A DNA stretch of 64,000 bases, taken from NCBI GenBank assembly GCA_003290165.1, contig QNQO01006270.1, forward strand, positions 107,442-171,441, read 5' to 3'. This DNA comes from Berberis thunbergii. Taxonomy: Eukaryota; Streptophyta; Magnoliopsida; Ranunculales; Berberidaceae. How positions within the stretch are numbered: position 1 is the first letter of the stretch; each line of letters begins with the position of its first letter. Both the position numbers and the translations under genes were made by a program. The notes beneath the pieces were generated by a model. The model was not told the origin of the DNA. It saw only the letters and a program-made list of their open reading frames with translations, and made no database searches. Below are positions 21,022 to 31,840 of the stretch, in pieces.

Positions 21022-22636
21022 TGATGGGGATTTAACTAACCTAAATTAACAGGTTAATTTAACCCACTTGTAATAACCGCAAGTGCACGGTGCCTAACTG
21101 GTAGTCAACGGCAAGTACGGGTCGATCCCACGAGGAAGGTGGATGCAATTGAATTTTAGAATTTAATTAAACTAATTTATAGGAAATGGGGTTACAGCAA
21201 TTAAAATATCTAAATAAAAATCAAATTAAAAACAAAATAAAAAGTTTTAAAGAATATGAGAAGAGAAACCAAGGCATTGAATCCACCACAGGTTCTTTGA
21301 GATTTGTGTGATCAAAAATACTGTTTTCAAGATTTAACATGACTAACCTAAAGATTAATCTAAGTTCACAATTGATTTAAGCATAGGTATAAATCCCTAG
21401 AATTGCGTGTCTTCTTACGACACACACAATCACAGATTTATTTTAACTAATCCTAATCCCTAGCATTGCGTGTCTTCTTACGGCACACACAATCACAGAT
21501 TCGGATTAATTGATTAAATCAGGCTTTTGAATTTCAACAAAGGGTACTTCTAACTACCGACTAGTCTAGACAATTAATCAGGATATAATCGGTGAAAGCA
21601 ATTTATTAAAAATCATAAATCAAATATGTTTAACGTTCAAGCATAAAGAAAATAATAAATTTAAATACACAAACTCTAGGAAATCCTGTGGTTTCATCGT
21701 AGCCTTGGCGAAGGGTTGAGCTATCCCTGGTAGTGGTAGTCATCTCCTCGTGATGTGGTATGCCGCAACTCTGCACTGACGCGAATCCCGAGAAAACTGG
21801 CCAAAAGCACTCTATGGTGGCTCTTACAGATAGCTGGGCTGTGAATAGCCAGAAAACCGAAATAAAACCAATTCCCGCCCTGCTACAGCGCCGATCGTCT
21901 TCTCCAGCGAGAACCGTCGCTGTTACGGCCTGGTTCTCGCTCCTCGCGGCTTCCTTCGTCTCCAATTCGACTCTAGTACCTGCAAAAGATGAGATAGAGT
22001 GAAGAAAACCCAATTAAAATTGCAAATTCAGCAAAGAAACAGGGAGAGGAAACTCCCTGTTTTTGCGACTGTTTCTGCTCGTATGCGAGCTCTGTCGCGA
22101 GGTGGTGGCGGTGATGATTGGCCTGGTCGCGAGGTGGTTGTGAGAGAAGGAACTCGAGACGATTTGAGGCCGAAAGAAGGGAAGAAAATGCTCTGTTGCA
22201 AGATGAAACAGAGTCGTGGTACGGCTCTGTTCCACGGTGAGGTAGGCAGTCTGTCGCGGCTGGTTCGTGACCTGTTGAGCTGTTCGGCGGAGGTGGTGGT
22301 GAGGTGACAGTGTGGACAGTGGAGAGGACCAGTGAGTGGTGAGTGGTGGCGATGGAAAAGTTGACGTGAAACAGGGTTGTCACACCCCTGTTTCACGGTG
22401 GTGACGGTGGTGGCTGTGGTGGGAATCACCTTGAGAGGAGGAAGAGGGTTTGATCTCCACTTCCAATCTGTTCCCTTCTCTTCCTCCCTCCCTCTTTCAG
22501 ACGGCTATCGCATTGTATTTATAGAGATAGAATTAGGTTTGGATTTGGGTTTGGTTTTAGGGTAGGAATTGGTTTAGGTTTGGTTTTAGGGTATGAATTG
22601 GGTTTAAGTTTAGGTTTTGGTTAGGGTTTCTAAACT
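21022..22636 (+). repeat. 1,615 bp tandem duplication, unit 1
   Basis: The unit starts TGATGGGGATTTAACTAACC. It contains AACCGCAAGTGCACGG and GGGTCGATCCCACGAGGAAG, then an AT-rich block, a 64 bp internal repeat (AATCCCTAG..TTGCGTGTCTTCTTACG) near 21393 and 21459, a GC-rich block (about 21680-22480), and a degenerate GGTTTTAGGG-rich tail. The next unit follows directly. Open frames exist on both strands in the GC-rich block but overlap in opposing frames and encode nothing I recognise. Confidence 0.9.
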
Positions 22637-24260
22637 TGATGGGGATTTAACTAACCTAAATTAACAGGTTAATTTAACCCACTTGTAATAACCGCAAGTG
22701 CACGGTGCCTAACTGGTAGACAACGGCAAGTACGGGTCGATCCCACGAGGAAGGTGGATGCAATTGAATTTTAGAATTTAATTAAACTAATTTATAGGAA
22801 ATGGGGTTACAGCAATTAAAATATCTAAATAAAAATCAAATTAAAAACAAAATAAAAAGTTTTAAAGAATATGATAAGAGAAACCAAGGCATTGAATCCA
22901 CCACAGGTTCTTTGAGATTTGTGTGATCAAAAATACTGTTTTCAAGATTTAACATGACTAACCTAAAGATTAATCTAAGTTCACAATTGATTTAAGCATA
23001 GGTATAAATCCCTAGAATTGCGTGTCTTCTTACGGCACACACAATCACAGATTTATTTTAACTAATCCTAATCCCTAGCATTGCGTGTATTCTTACGGCA
23101 CACACAATCACAGATTCGGATTAATTGATTAAATCAGGCTTTTTGAATTTCAACAAAGGGTACTTCTAACTACCGACTAGTCTAGACAATTAATCAGGAT
23201 ATAATCGGTGAAAGCAATTTATTAAAAATCATAAATCAAATATGTTTAACGTTCAAGCATAAAGAAAATAATAAATTTAAATACACAAACTCTAGGAAAT
23301 CCTGTGGTTTCATCGTAGCCTTGGCGAAGGGTTTAGCTATCCCTGGTAGTGGTAGTCATCTCCTCGTGATGTGGTATGCCGCAACTCATCTCTGCACTGA
23401 CGCGAATCCCGAAAAAACTGGCCAAAAGCACTCTGTGGTGGCTCTTACAGATAGCTGGGGTGTGAATAGCCAGAAAACCGAAATAAAACCAATTCCCGCC
23501 CTGCTACAGTGCGCTACAGCGCCGATCGTCTTCTCCAGCGAGAACCGTCGTTGTTACGGCCTGGTTCTCGCTCCTCGCGGCTTCCTTCGTCTCCAATTCG
23601 ACTCTAGTACCTGCAAAAGATGAGATAGAGTGAAGAAAACCCAATTAAAATTGCAAATTCAGCAAAGAAACAGGGAGAGGAAACTCCCTGTTTTGCGACT
23701 GTTTCTGCTCGTATGCGAGCTCTGTCGCGAGGTGGTGGCGGTGATGATTGGCCTGGTCGCGAGGTGGTTGTGAGAGAAGGAACTCGAGACGATTTGAGGC
23801 CGAAAGAAGGGAAGAAAATGCTCTGTTGCAAGATGAAACAGAGTCGTGGTACGGCTCTGTTCCACGGTGAGGTAGGCAGTCTGTCGCGGCTGGTTCGTGA
23901 CCTGTTGAGCTGTTCGGCGGAGGTGGTGGTGAGGTGACAGTGTGGACAGTGGAGAGGACCAGTGAGTGGTGAGTGGTGGCGATGGAAAAGTTGACGTGAA
24001 ACAGGGTTGTCACACCTCTGTTTCACGGTGGTGACGGTGGTGGCTGTGGTGGGAATCACCTTGAGAGGAGGAAGAGGGTTTGATCTCCACTTCCAATCTG
24101 TTCCCTTTTCTTCCTCCCTCCCTCTTTCAGACGGCTATCGCATTGTATTTATAGAGATAGAATTAGGTTTGGATTTGGGTTTGGTTTTAGGGTAGGAATT
24201 GGTTTAGGTTTGGTTTTAGGGTATGAATTGGGTTTAAGTTTAGGTTTTGGTTAGGGTTTC
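22637..24260 (+). repeat. 1,6xx bp tandem duplication, unit 2
   Basis: Nearly identical to unit 1. Visible differences are a few substitutions, a short insertion near 23390 (extra ATCTC-type bases), a 10 bp extra CTACAGTGCG-type insertion near 23510, and one T fewer near 23692. The right edge is at GGTTAGGGTTTC. Confidence 0.9.
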
Positions 24261-24445
24261 TCTCTCTACTTTGTACCACCACCAAGTGCAATTCCTTACA
24301 TAGTCGCCTTAATATGATTTGATCGTTTAAGCGCAAATTCCTGAAAAGAGATAAAAACGAAATAATTATTATAAAATATAATAATCGAAACACTAACATG
24401 TATAAATTAAGGGGTATATTATGTAATAATTATGTGACTATCACT

Positions 24446-24600
24446 GGCCCGCTTTGATGGCATTTTTTGACAGCCTTGGGAGGCGAAAATACAATTTTAT
24501 CCCCCTTTATAACCACATTCTCAAAAAAGTGTTTTAAAAAGGGGAGGCAAAATTGTATTTTCGCCCCCTAAGGCTGTCAAAAAAGGCCACCGAACGGGTT
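24446..24600. mobile_element. MITE-like hairpin, 155 bp
   Basis: Two arms of about 60 bp (24446-24508 and 24540-24600) are inverted: TTTTTTGACAGCCTTGGG / CCTAAGGCTGTCAAAAAA and GGCGAAAATACAATTTT / AAAATTGTATTTTCGCC. Termini GGCCCG / CGGGTT. I could not define a target duplication, so the superfamily is open. Confidence 0.7.
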
Positions 24601-24649
24601 GTGTAGCATTATGATATGGATGCCTGACATTTAATTAGATATAAGAAAA

Positions 24650-24775
24650 TGACGAGCTCTTCATTACAGCGAGGGAATGGGCGTGGGAAGAGAGCGAAGG
24701 ATGCCCTTCGAGATTAGCGATGGCATGCATCCCCTCGCTTTCTTTTCCTCGCCGTTTAGAAAAGGTGGAAAATGA
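24650..24775. mobile_element. Degenerate hairpin with CGAGG-rich arms
   Basis: GCGAGGGAATGGGCG...GGATGCCCTTCGAGA faces GCATCCCCTCGCTTTC...TCCTCGCCG in inverted order. The motif GAGGGAATGGGCG resembles the subterminal region of the Mutator-like elements at 25.2 and 55.9 kb. Probably a decayed relative. Confidence 0.4.
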
Positions 24776-25219
24776 TTTACAAGTCTTTGAGGGTATGGTT
24801 TAAAAAATGAATTGAGTCAAAAGTATTAATGAGAAATGGGAGACTTAAAAAAAAAATGTTTGTTGATAGCCTTAAAAATATCAAAGGAGACGTGATGTGA
24901 TCTTAAAATAATAATGAAATCCTCAAAGTGTTTATGTGTACTTTGAGTTATAAAAAACCTCTTTGCTGATAGCCCTATTGGATATGGAATACAAAACCCT
25001 ATCCTAGAACTATTTTTATTGGTTCATAAAGAATCAAGTCTCATGTCCAAATCTTGTGGTTTTGAATTTGATAGCCCTATTGTATTCACAACATCATCAT
25101 GTTAGTATTTTCAAAAAGCATCCAACAAAACTGTTTGGGTTAAACTGGATGGAACCTATTTGGTACGAGAAAACTAGTGTTAGTCCCTCGAGCCCCATAT
25201 TTTATTTGAAAAACTAAAA

Positions 25220-25420
25220 GAGAGATTCTAAATGTCGAGGGAAAGGGCGAGGAAATCAGCGAGGGAAATGATCTGGCAAGGTGAGAGCCGTTCATTTCCC
25301 TCGAGATCCGTGTGTTGACTTTTTTCACGCGGATCTCGAGAGAAATGAACGGCTCTCACCTCGCCAAATCATTTCCCTCGCTGATTTCCTCGCCCTTTCC
25401 CTCGACATTTAGAATTTCTC
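25220..25420. mobile_element. Mutator-like MITE, 201 bp, 9 bp target duplication
   Basis: Almost the whole element is a hairpin. The left arm begins GAGAGATTCTAAATGTCGAG, the right arm ends CTCGACATTTAGAATTTCTC, with a loop of about 15 bp around 25312-25327. A perfect AAACTAAAA flanks both sides (25211-25219 and 25421-25429), the 9 bp length expected of Mutator superfamily elements. The terminal repeat closely matches that of the 5 kb foldback element at 55894-60928, suggesting mobilisation by the same transposase. It lies about 0.5 kb upstream of the SFH 5' leader. Confidence 0.85.
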
Positions 25421-25429
25421 AAACTAAAA

Positions 25430-25910
25430 CTATACGTTTTCCTTAAAAAATTATAAATTGTAAAAAGCACTGGAATACTAATTATTGATGGAAAGTAGGA
25501 ACAAGATTTGTTGTTTTATTTTATTTAGATCATAAATTTCAATTATACTAATACGCGTTGGAGCAATGCGAATAAGTCTTATCATACAATCAGCATGACC
25601 CATGCTAACATGAAGTAGCACGCATAACATGAGATCGATAGACCGACACATGGGAGGCAAACACGCAAGCTACACCATTAGCATTGAATTCCTTAGATCA
25701 TCTAAATATGAAATTGGCAAATACTAGTTAAGGCAAACACACACAAAAAAATAAAGGAGGTGTGGTTTGTGCTACATGCATTAGGTACACCAACAATGGG
25801 TGTGGTGTTAATGTGTAGCAAAAATTGAGAAACCAATTAGTGCAAAACCATCCAATTCAATTCAACAGTGTTCGTGTTGTGTTGTTTAACAGTTTACCTA
25901 CCACATCCCC
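25430..25910. other. Upstream region of the plus-strand SFH gene
   Basis: AT-rich spacer, expected to hold the promoter. I see no convincing TATA box that I would fix a start with. Confidence 0.4.
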
Positions 25911-26379
25911 AAAACAGAGAGACTGAGAGTGAGAAGGAAGGATTCCCGCCGCGAAGAAAAGCGCACATCGCTCTCAAGGCTTAGGTGGGACCCACCACCT
26001 GAATCAACCACCCTTCTTCTAATACAATGCAGCTTTGCTTTGTTTCCGTTTCCTCTCTTAACAACAACAACAACAACTTTCTCTCTCTGTTTCTCTTGTT
26101 CGATATCTATTTCTAACAATTTTGTTCTAAATAACAATTCTCTAATCAACCAAATAGATGGATCGATCAACCGATCAAAACTCAATATCTATTAACTGAA
26201 ACCCAATTCATCACTCTCTTCTCAACGATCAGTTTCAGGTAAATTTTGCGCAATTCATGTATATTACGTTTTCAAGACTTCCCAGTCAAATGCAGCTTCT
26301 TTCTAGGGATAACCCATTGACAACCTATTCTTTATTTTGCAGAAATTTTCAATCTTGATTCTGTAGAGCAAACTTGGAC
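25911..26379 (+). other. Probable 5' leader of SFH gene, with leader intron
   Basis: Pyrimidine- and purine-rich sequence (CTCTCTGTTTCTC, GAGAGACTGAGAG) typical of plant 5' UTRs precedes the coding start. A leader intron fits 26239-26342: donor TTTCAG|GTAAAT, acceptor TTTTGCAG. The second leader exon runs into the start ATG at 26380. The transcription start is a guess. Confidence 0.5.
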
Positions 26380-29300
26380 ATGTCTTTTACAAGTCTGGAT
26401 CGATCCCCTAGACCTTGTGAGTTATTCCCATTGATTCTTTTTTATTCGTTTTTTGTCGATTTTCTTGTTGATAACCCATCTGCTGGGTTTTGGGTGTTCT
26501 ATTTCCTCTGTTTTTGTGGAATGTGCTCTGTTTTGGGGGTTTTATATTGGAATTTATGTCTCTAGGGTTTGAATTTGTTTGAGATCATGATTTGGGTATC
26601 TTGTGAGAAAACATAATGGGTTTTTGTGAGACTTTCTGGGTGTGGTTTAGATTTTTTGCATCATAAACTGATCAATTTAATGGAGGTTTTTCTTCTTCAC
26701 CGACATCGTTCCAGTGTATTGAATTGTCCTGTTCTAGAGATAAATTATTCCAAAGTTTGATTGATTATCAGATCTCATTGAATTATGCTATATTTGCAAT
26801 ACCCAGTATTTTATTTTTGAAATTTGGGTTGATTCAGCTGCCTTTGGAAATAGCTCTGGAAATGATGAAAGAAGAGAAAGGAAGTCTGATTTTGAAGTGT
26901 CTGAAGATGAAAGAAGAACGAAAATCACATCTCTGAAAAAGAAAGCAATGAATGCATCTAGTAAATTGAGGCATACTCTTAAGAATAAGGGGAGTAGAGG
27001 AAAAAGAAATGAGACTCGCGTATCTGTCTCAATTGAAGATATCTGTGATGTTGAGGAACTACAAGCTGTTGATGCATTTCGACAAGCATTGGTTATGGAT
27101 GACTTGCTACCTCCAAGACACGATGATTATCATATGATGTTAAGGTGCAATATCATATCACATTGACATTTTTCTCCTTCTTTTCTTTGGTAACTTGATG
27201 CATAAATTTGAGTAGTGCTACTAGTAGTAGTCTACTATTAATTATATATGATTAGCAGTGTTAGCATAATTAGCATGATTCATTCATTCAATTGGTAAGA
27301 TCAGCAGTTATTTATTATTTTTTATGCAAACTAGAATGTTTAACTTCAATTTATTCCCAGATTCTTGAAAGCAAGGAAGTTTGATATCGAAAAAGCAAAG
27401 CACATGTGGGCTGAAATGATTCAATGGAGAAAGGATTGTGGCGCTGACACTATTTTGGAGGTAATTTGATTTTGTGCTTCTTATAGAAGAAATCGGTATC
27501 CCTGTGCTTCAACTAAACTAGGTTTTCTCTTAGGAAACTTTATTTGAGGTACCTTCATACTTGTTGACCAGTTGAAGTATTCACTTTTATGATGTTCATT
27601 AGGATTTTGAGTTCCAAGAGTTAAATGAAGTTTTGAACTATTACCCCCACGGTCATCACGGTGTAGATAAGGAAGGAAGACCAGTGTACATTGAGAGACT
27701 AGGAAAAGTTGATCCATACAAACTCATGCAAGTGACAACTATGGATCGGTATGTGAGATATCATGTTCAGGAGTTTGAAAGGATCTTTGTTTTGAAATTC
27801 CCAGCTTGCTCCATTGCTGCAAAAAGACTCATTGACTCAAGTACGACAATATTGGATGTTCAAGGCGTGGTATGTTGTCTCTCTTGCTATCTTGCTTGGC
27901 ATGTGCGTTTTACTACGGATGCTATATAGCTCTGTAGAACCAGAGTAAAAACTGATTAGTGCTTTTTCCCAACTCATCAACATTTATCAGGGTTTTAAGA
28001 ACTTCAACAAGTCTGCACGAGAACTCATTGTACAGCTACAGAAGATCGATGGTGACAATTACCCTGAGGTAAGTATGAAAGTTCTTCAGCATTCAAGTTC
28101 TATTTGTTTAGTCTTACTTGGACCTTAGAAATACAACTATAGACAGTTTTCTGATCATTACATGGATCCTAAAATGCTGCAGACACTCAACCGAATGTTC
28201 ATCATCAATGCTGGTCCCGCCTTTAGGCTGTTGTGGAACACTGTGAAGAGTTTTCTTGATCCTAAAACAGCTTCCAAGATACATGTATGCTAAATTTCTT
28301 TCATGAATCTGATATAAGAAAGTTTAATTAGCCATAAAGATATTGAATGAATTGATTTTGAAAATTCCTCCTCAGGTTCTTGGCACCAAGTACCAGAGCA
28401 AGTTGCTCGAGATAATAGATGCCAGGTATTTAGTTGTGGTTGTTACATGGTAGTGCATTTTATCAATTTGGGAGATATTTCCTCTTTTCTTGGTCTTGAC
28501 TAAACAACCTTATTGGGTTTTCTGCAGTGAGTTGCCAGAGTTTCTAGGTGGTAGCTGTAGTTGTCCAGGTCTGGGGGGTTGCCTTAGGTCTGATAAAGGC
28601 CCATGGAAGGATCCCAACATATTGAAGGTTTATTTTCCAACTTCATTTTGATATTTCATTAGATCCAATTCCAACTTTGGATGTGTGGACTCTTGTCATC
28701 AAATGATATAGATCTATGCTGCATAGAAGATCTGACTGGTTGTGCATTTCAGAGGGTTCATAATGGAGAAGCACGGTATGTGAGGCAAATCGTAAATGTT
28801 CCCAACAGTGATAGAAAGATAATTGCTTATGCTAAGCCACATTACCCTGGGGTAAGAATTGGTTCAAATTATCCAATTTTCTTTGGAAAAAACTGACCTT
28901 AGCTTGAATTCAGTTAAGAGTTTCCCATTCCCCTTATAATAGTGTATCTTTTCTGAAACAGACAAAAGGAAGTGACACATCTACTGCTGAGTCTGGGTCT
29001 GAAGCTGAAGATATTGCTTCCCCCCAAACATTGAACTATACCCTTCTTCCACTGACTCCTGTTTATGAAGAGGTAGTTTTTTCTTTTTCTTACCTATTCT
29101 GGGGATTGATCGATATTGTGCTACACTACAAAAAGTAATATGTTTAATTACTCTGGGCAGCTAACATGTTTACTGTTTGCTGGTGCCAGACTCAAAAAAA
29201 ATAAAAATAGATATGAGAAACAATAACTGCTGTAATCACATTTCTTTGCGAAAATAGTTTTCTTTATTATTATGCTAATCATATGTAAGTAATTATTAAA

Positions 29301-31840
29301 GTACATTATCTACATACACATCTTTGAATTCTATCTCAACGGGTATGATTGAAAATCTTGAACTAACCCTGTCTTCCTTAAAATCTCTTGACAGCCTGAC
29401 TTTTGATATTTAAAGAGTTGCTAATTAGCTACCTCAACCTGTGTTTTGGGTCTTCCTTACACTTATTTGGAACTACAAATTCCTCCAAATTTGGTTGTCA
29501 TCATTAATGTGTAATAGGTTAGACTTTGTCTAGATTTTATTCGCATCCAAATTCAAATTGGCTGATTTGGTTCTTATTTTAGAGCCAAACCAAAGACAAA
29601 TTTGATTATGATATAGCATAGACAGGATATGAGTCGGCTTTAGAACCAATCTTTTGCAAATAACTATTCTTAGGTGCTCTATTACACTATCCCAGGGGTA
29701 TATACTGTGACTCATAAAGTTGATGGCCTAGAAAGTTGGCAAAACCCAAATATACCTATTTCACAAAAAGCCCCCGTGAAGATCCAGCTTTCTTACAAAA
29801 GTGTGCTTTCAATGAGGGGAAGCATATTGCTTTCTCTGTTTTGACTTGTATGTATGTTTATTAAATTCTGATTTTCTGAATTTGAAGGTGTAATATGTAT
29901 AGTAAAATGTTAAATTTGTGTGGCAATTATGCAGGCTAAAATGGCTGTAAAGGAAAGTTACTATGAAGGCTACTCAAGTACCATGATTTTGTTCCAGTGG
30001 TCGACAAAGCAGTGGATGTTGGATGCGAGAAAGAAATTACTCCTCAAAGTTCCTTCACTTCTAAAGGTTTGTGAATCTGACATATTTTATTGGATACACT
30101 TCTGTGTTTCGTAGAACGATGCTAATATTATAAATGGCGAGGAAACGGGCGAGGGAGGGGGTGTGACCCTCCATCCCTCTCGAGATGCGCACCCTTGTGA
30201 ATCTCGAGGGGGATGGGGGGTCAAACCCCCCTCCCTCGCCCGTTTCCTCGCTCGTTTCCTCGCCGCCTAGCATCACTCAATATTAATTAATTGTATCTTC
30301 TCTCAGATACCAAGCATGATACAGAGTGGAGAAGTTTTATAATTAATTAAAAAATAAAATAAATAGAAAGAACTTTGCTTTAAGAGAAGCACATCAAGTC
30401 GTGATGAATGTTATATGTTGCTCAATAAATGTTTTTTATCATCATCCACAGTACACTCTTGCATCATTACAGCTTATACCAATTGTTAACTATACTGGTT
30501 GTAACTTATTAACTACAGCGATGTATCTGAGGAGGTACATCTAATGTAGGAGCCCATGTTATATCTAAGGGAATTAAGTGGAATGTGGCTACAACAATAA
30601 ATCTTGATTTTTTTATGGGTATTGATGGGATGTTAATCTTTAGAAAATTAAAATTTCCAATCTCACTTATATTACATATTTGTTAGTTATATCACTCAAC
30701 GATATGTGGATATCAGGTACAATTGCATCATTGTGAATTTCAATCATAGTGTAAGCTCTCTCTTCTCTTATTTCCACTACAGAACTTCCATCATCTGTCA
30801 ACCAAAAGAACCCAGGAGTTTGGACTTACATCTCAGCCATTGTTATGGCCTTCTGCACTGCTCTATTAGCTCATTTCCACTTGGTGACACGTCACACGAC
30901 CAAGAAACTTCCAGAAGTATGCTCTGATCATGGTAGTTGCCCTTCTGATGTCAAACCCAAATCTTTGTCCACGAAGTTCTGTCCATCAACTTTAGGTTTT
31001 GTTGAGTCAGAAGTTCTCTCGATGGTACTGAAAAAGCTGGCTGAGTTGGAGAAGAAGCTGTATGTGCTTCAAATGAAACCATCTGAGATGCCCCGTGAGA
31101 AACAGGAATTGCTTAATGCTGCCATTTGTCGGGTGGAAGCATTAGAAGCAGAGTTAATTGCTACTAAGAAGGTACAACTTTGCTTGTTTATTTTACTGAA
31201 ATGTTATATATAAAGAAATGCTGCTCTTCATTTGTATTTCTGAAATATACTTCAGTTGTTACATGCATCCCTAATAAAAGCCCATGATAGCTTTGCCTGA
31301 TTAGTTTGTTGTTGTACCCTATAAAATCTGAAGTTCACTCAGATCTCTGAATAGCATCCATAACCATTATGGATCTAGATTGCATGCTCCCCTATATGAG
31401 CAGATGCTTGTTTTTGTCAGTTTCAGTTTCTATTTCCTTCGTTCTTCAGATTTTTGAATTTTTGAAATCATGGTTCGACTTGGTTTCATTCAGTAGTGAA
31501 CCTTTGTTGCTCAAGTGTAATGGTTTGTGTTTTTGCATGTAAACTTGTCTGTTTAATTCATCACTCTTCTCTGTGAGAATGAGTATGCATATGTTTATGC
31601 ACCTTTATTTGTTGGAGTATCAATATGACATTGGTTCCTCCTGAACAGGCTCTGCATCAAGCTCTGGTGAGACAAGACGACTTGCTTGCTTACATAGACT
31701 CTCAAGAAGAGGCCAAGTTCAGGGTACGTCAATTTAAAAGTCTACTAATTAAGCTTCTTGTTTCTTTTAACTCGCATGATATCGATAATCGTGTACCATA
31801 CCGTTCTTGTTAATAGCAGAGAAAGAAACATTGCTGGTGA
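26380..31840 (+). CDS. SFH: Sec14-nodulin phosphatidylinositol transfer protein (SFH), gene 1
   Basis: Exons: 26380-26416, 26838-27144, 27361-27460, 27603-27869, 27991-28068, 28183-28284, 28376-28425, 28528-28627, 28753-28851, 28962-29072, ~29979 (or 29935)-30066, 30783-31171, 31649-31723, 31820-31840. The start reads [13 protein letters not shown] basic N-terminus follows, then the CRAL-TRIO N-terminal helix region ([40 protein letters not shown]), the Sec14 lipid-binding domain ([56 protein letters not shown]) and a C-terminal nodulin-like part with a hydrophobic segment ([19 protein letters not shown]) and coiled coil. It ends RKKHCW. The family exchanges phosphatidylinositol and phosphatidylcholine and primes phosphoinositide kinases at membranes. 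Exon 11 breaks frame if its strongest acceptor is used; the acceptor at 29979 keeps the frame and gives 607 aa. A convergent paralog lies at 34-39 kb. Confidence 0.93.
30118..30274. mobile_element. MITE-like hairpin in SFH gene 1 intron 11
   Basis: Left arm GATGCTAATATTATAAATGG then CGAGGAAACGGGCGAGGG; right arm CCCTCGCCCGTTTCCTCG ... GCCTAGCATC. The GATGCTA / TAGCATC ends and CGAGGAAACGGGCGAGG core are inverted. The core resembles the Mutator-like MITE at 25.2 kb, but the termini differ and no target duplication was found. It lies inside the intron 30067-30782. Confidence 0.6.

Noticed and set aside
21999..22429. Open frames on both strands in the GC-rich part of the 1.6 kb unit (and the same in 23604-24059)
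   Set aside because: Four overlapping frames on opposite strands, all low-complexity, duplicated with the unit, no splice or start context and no recognisable domain.
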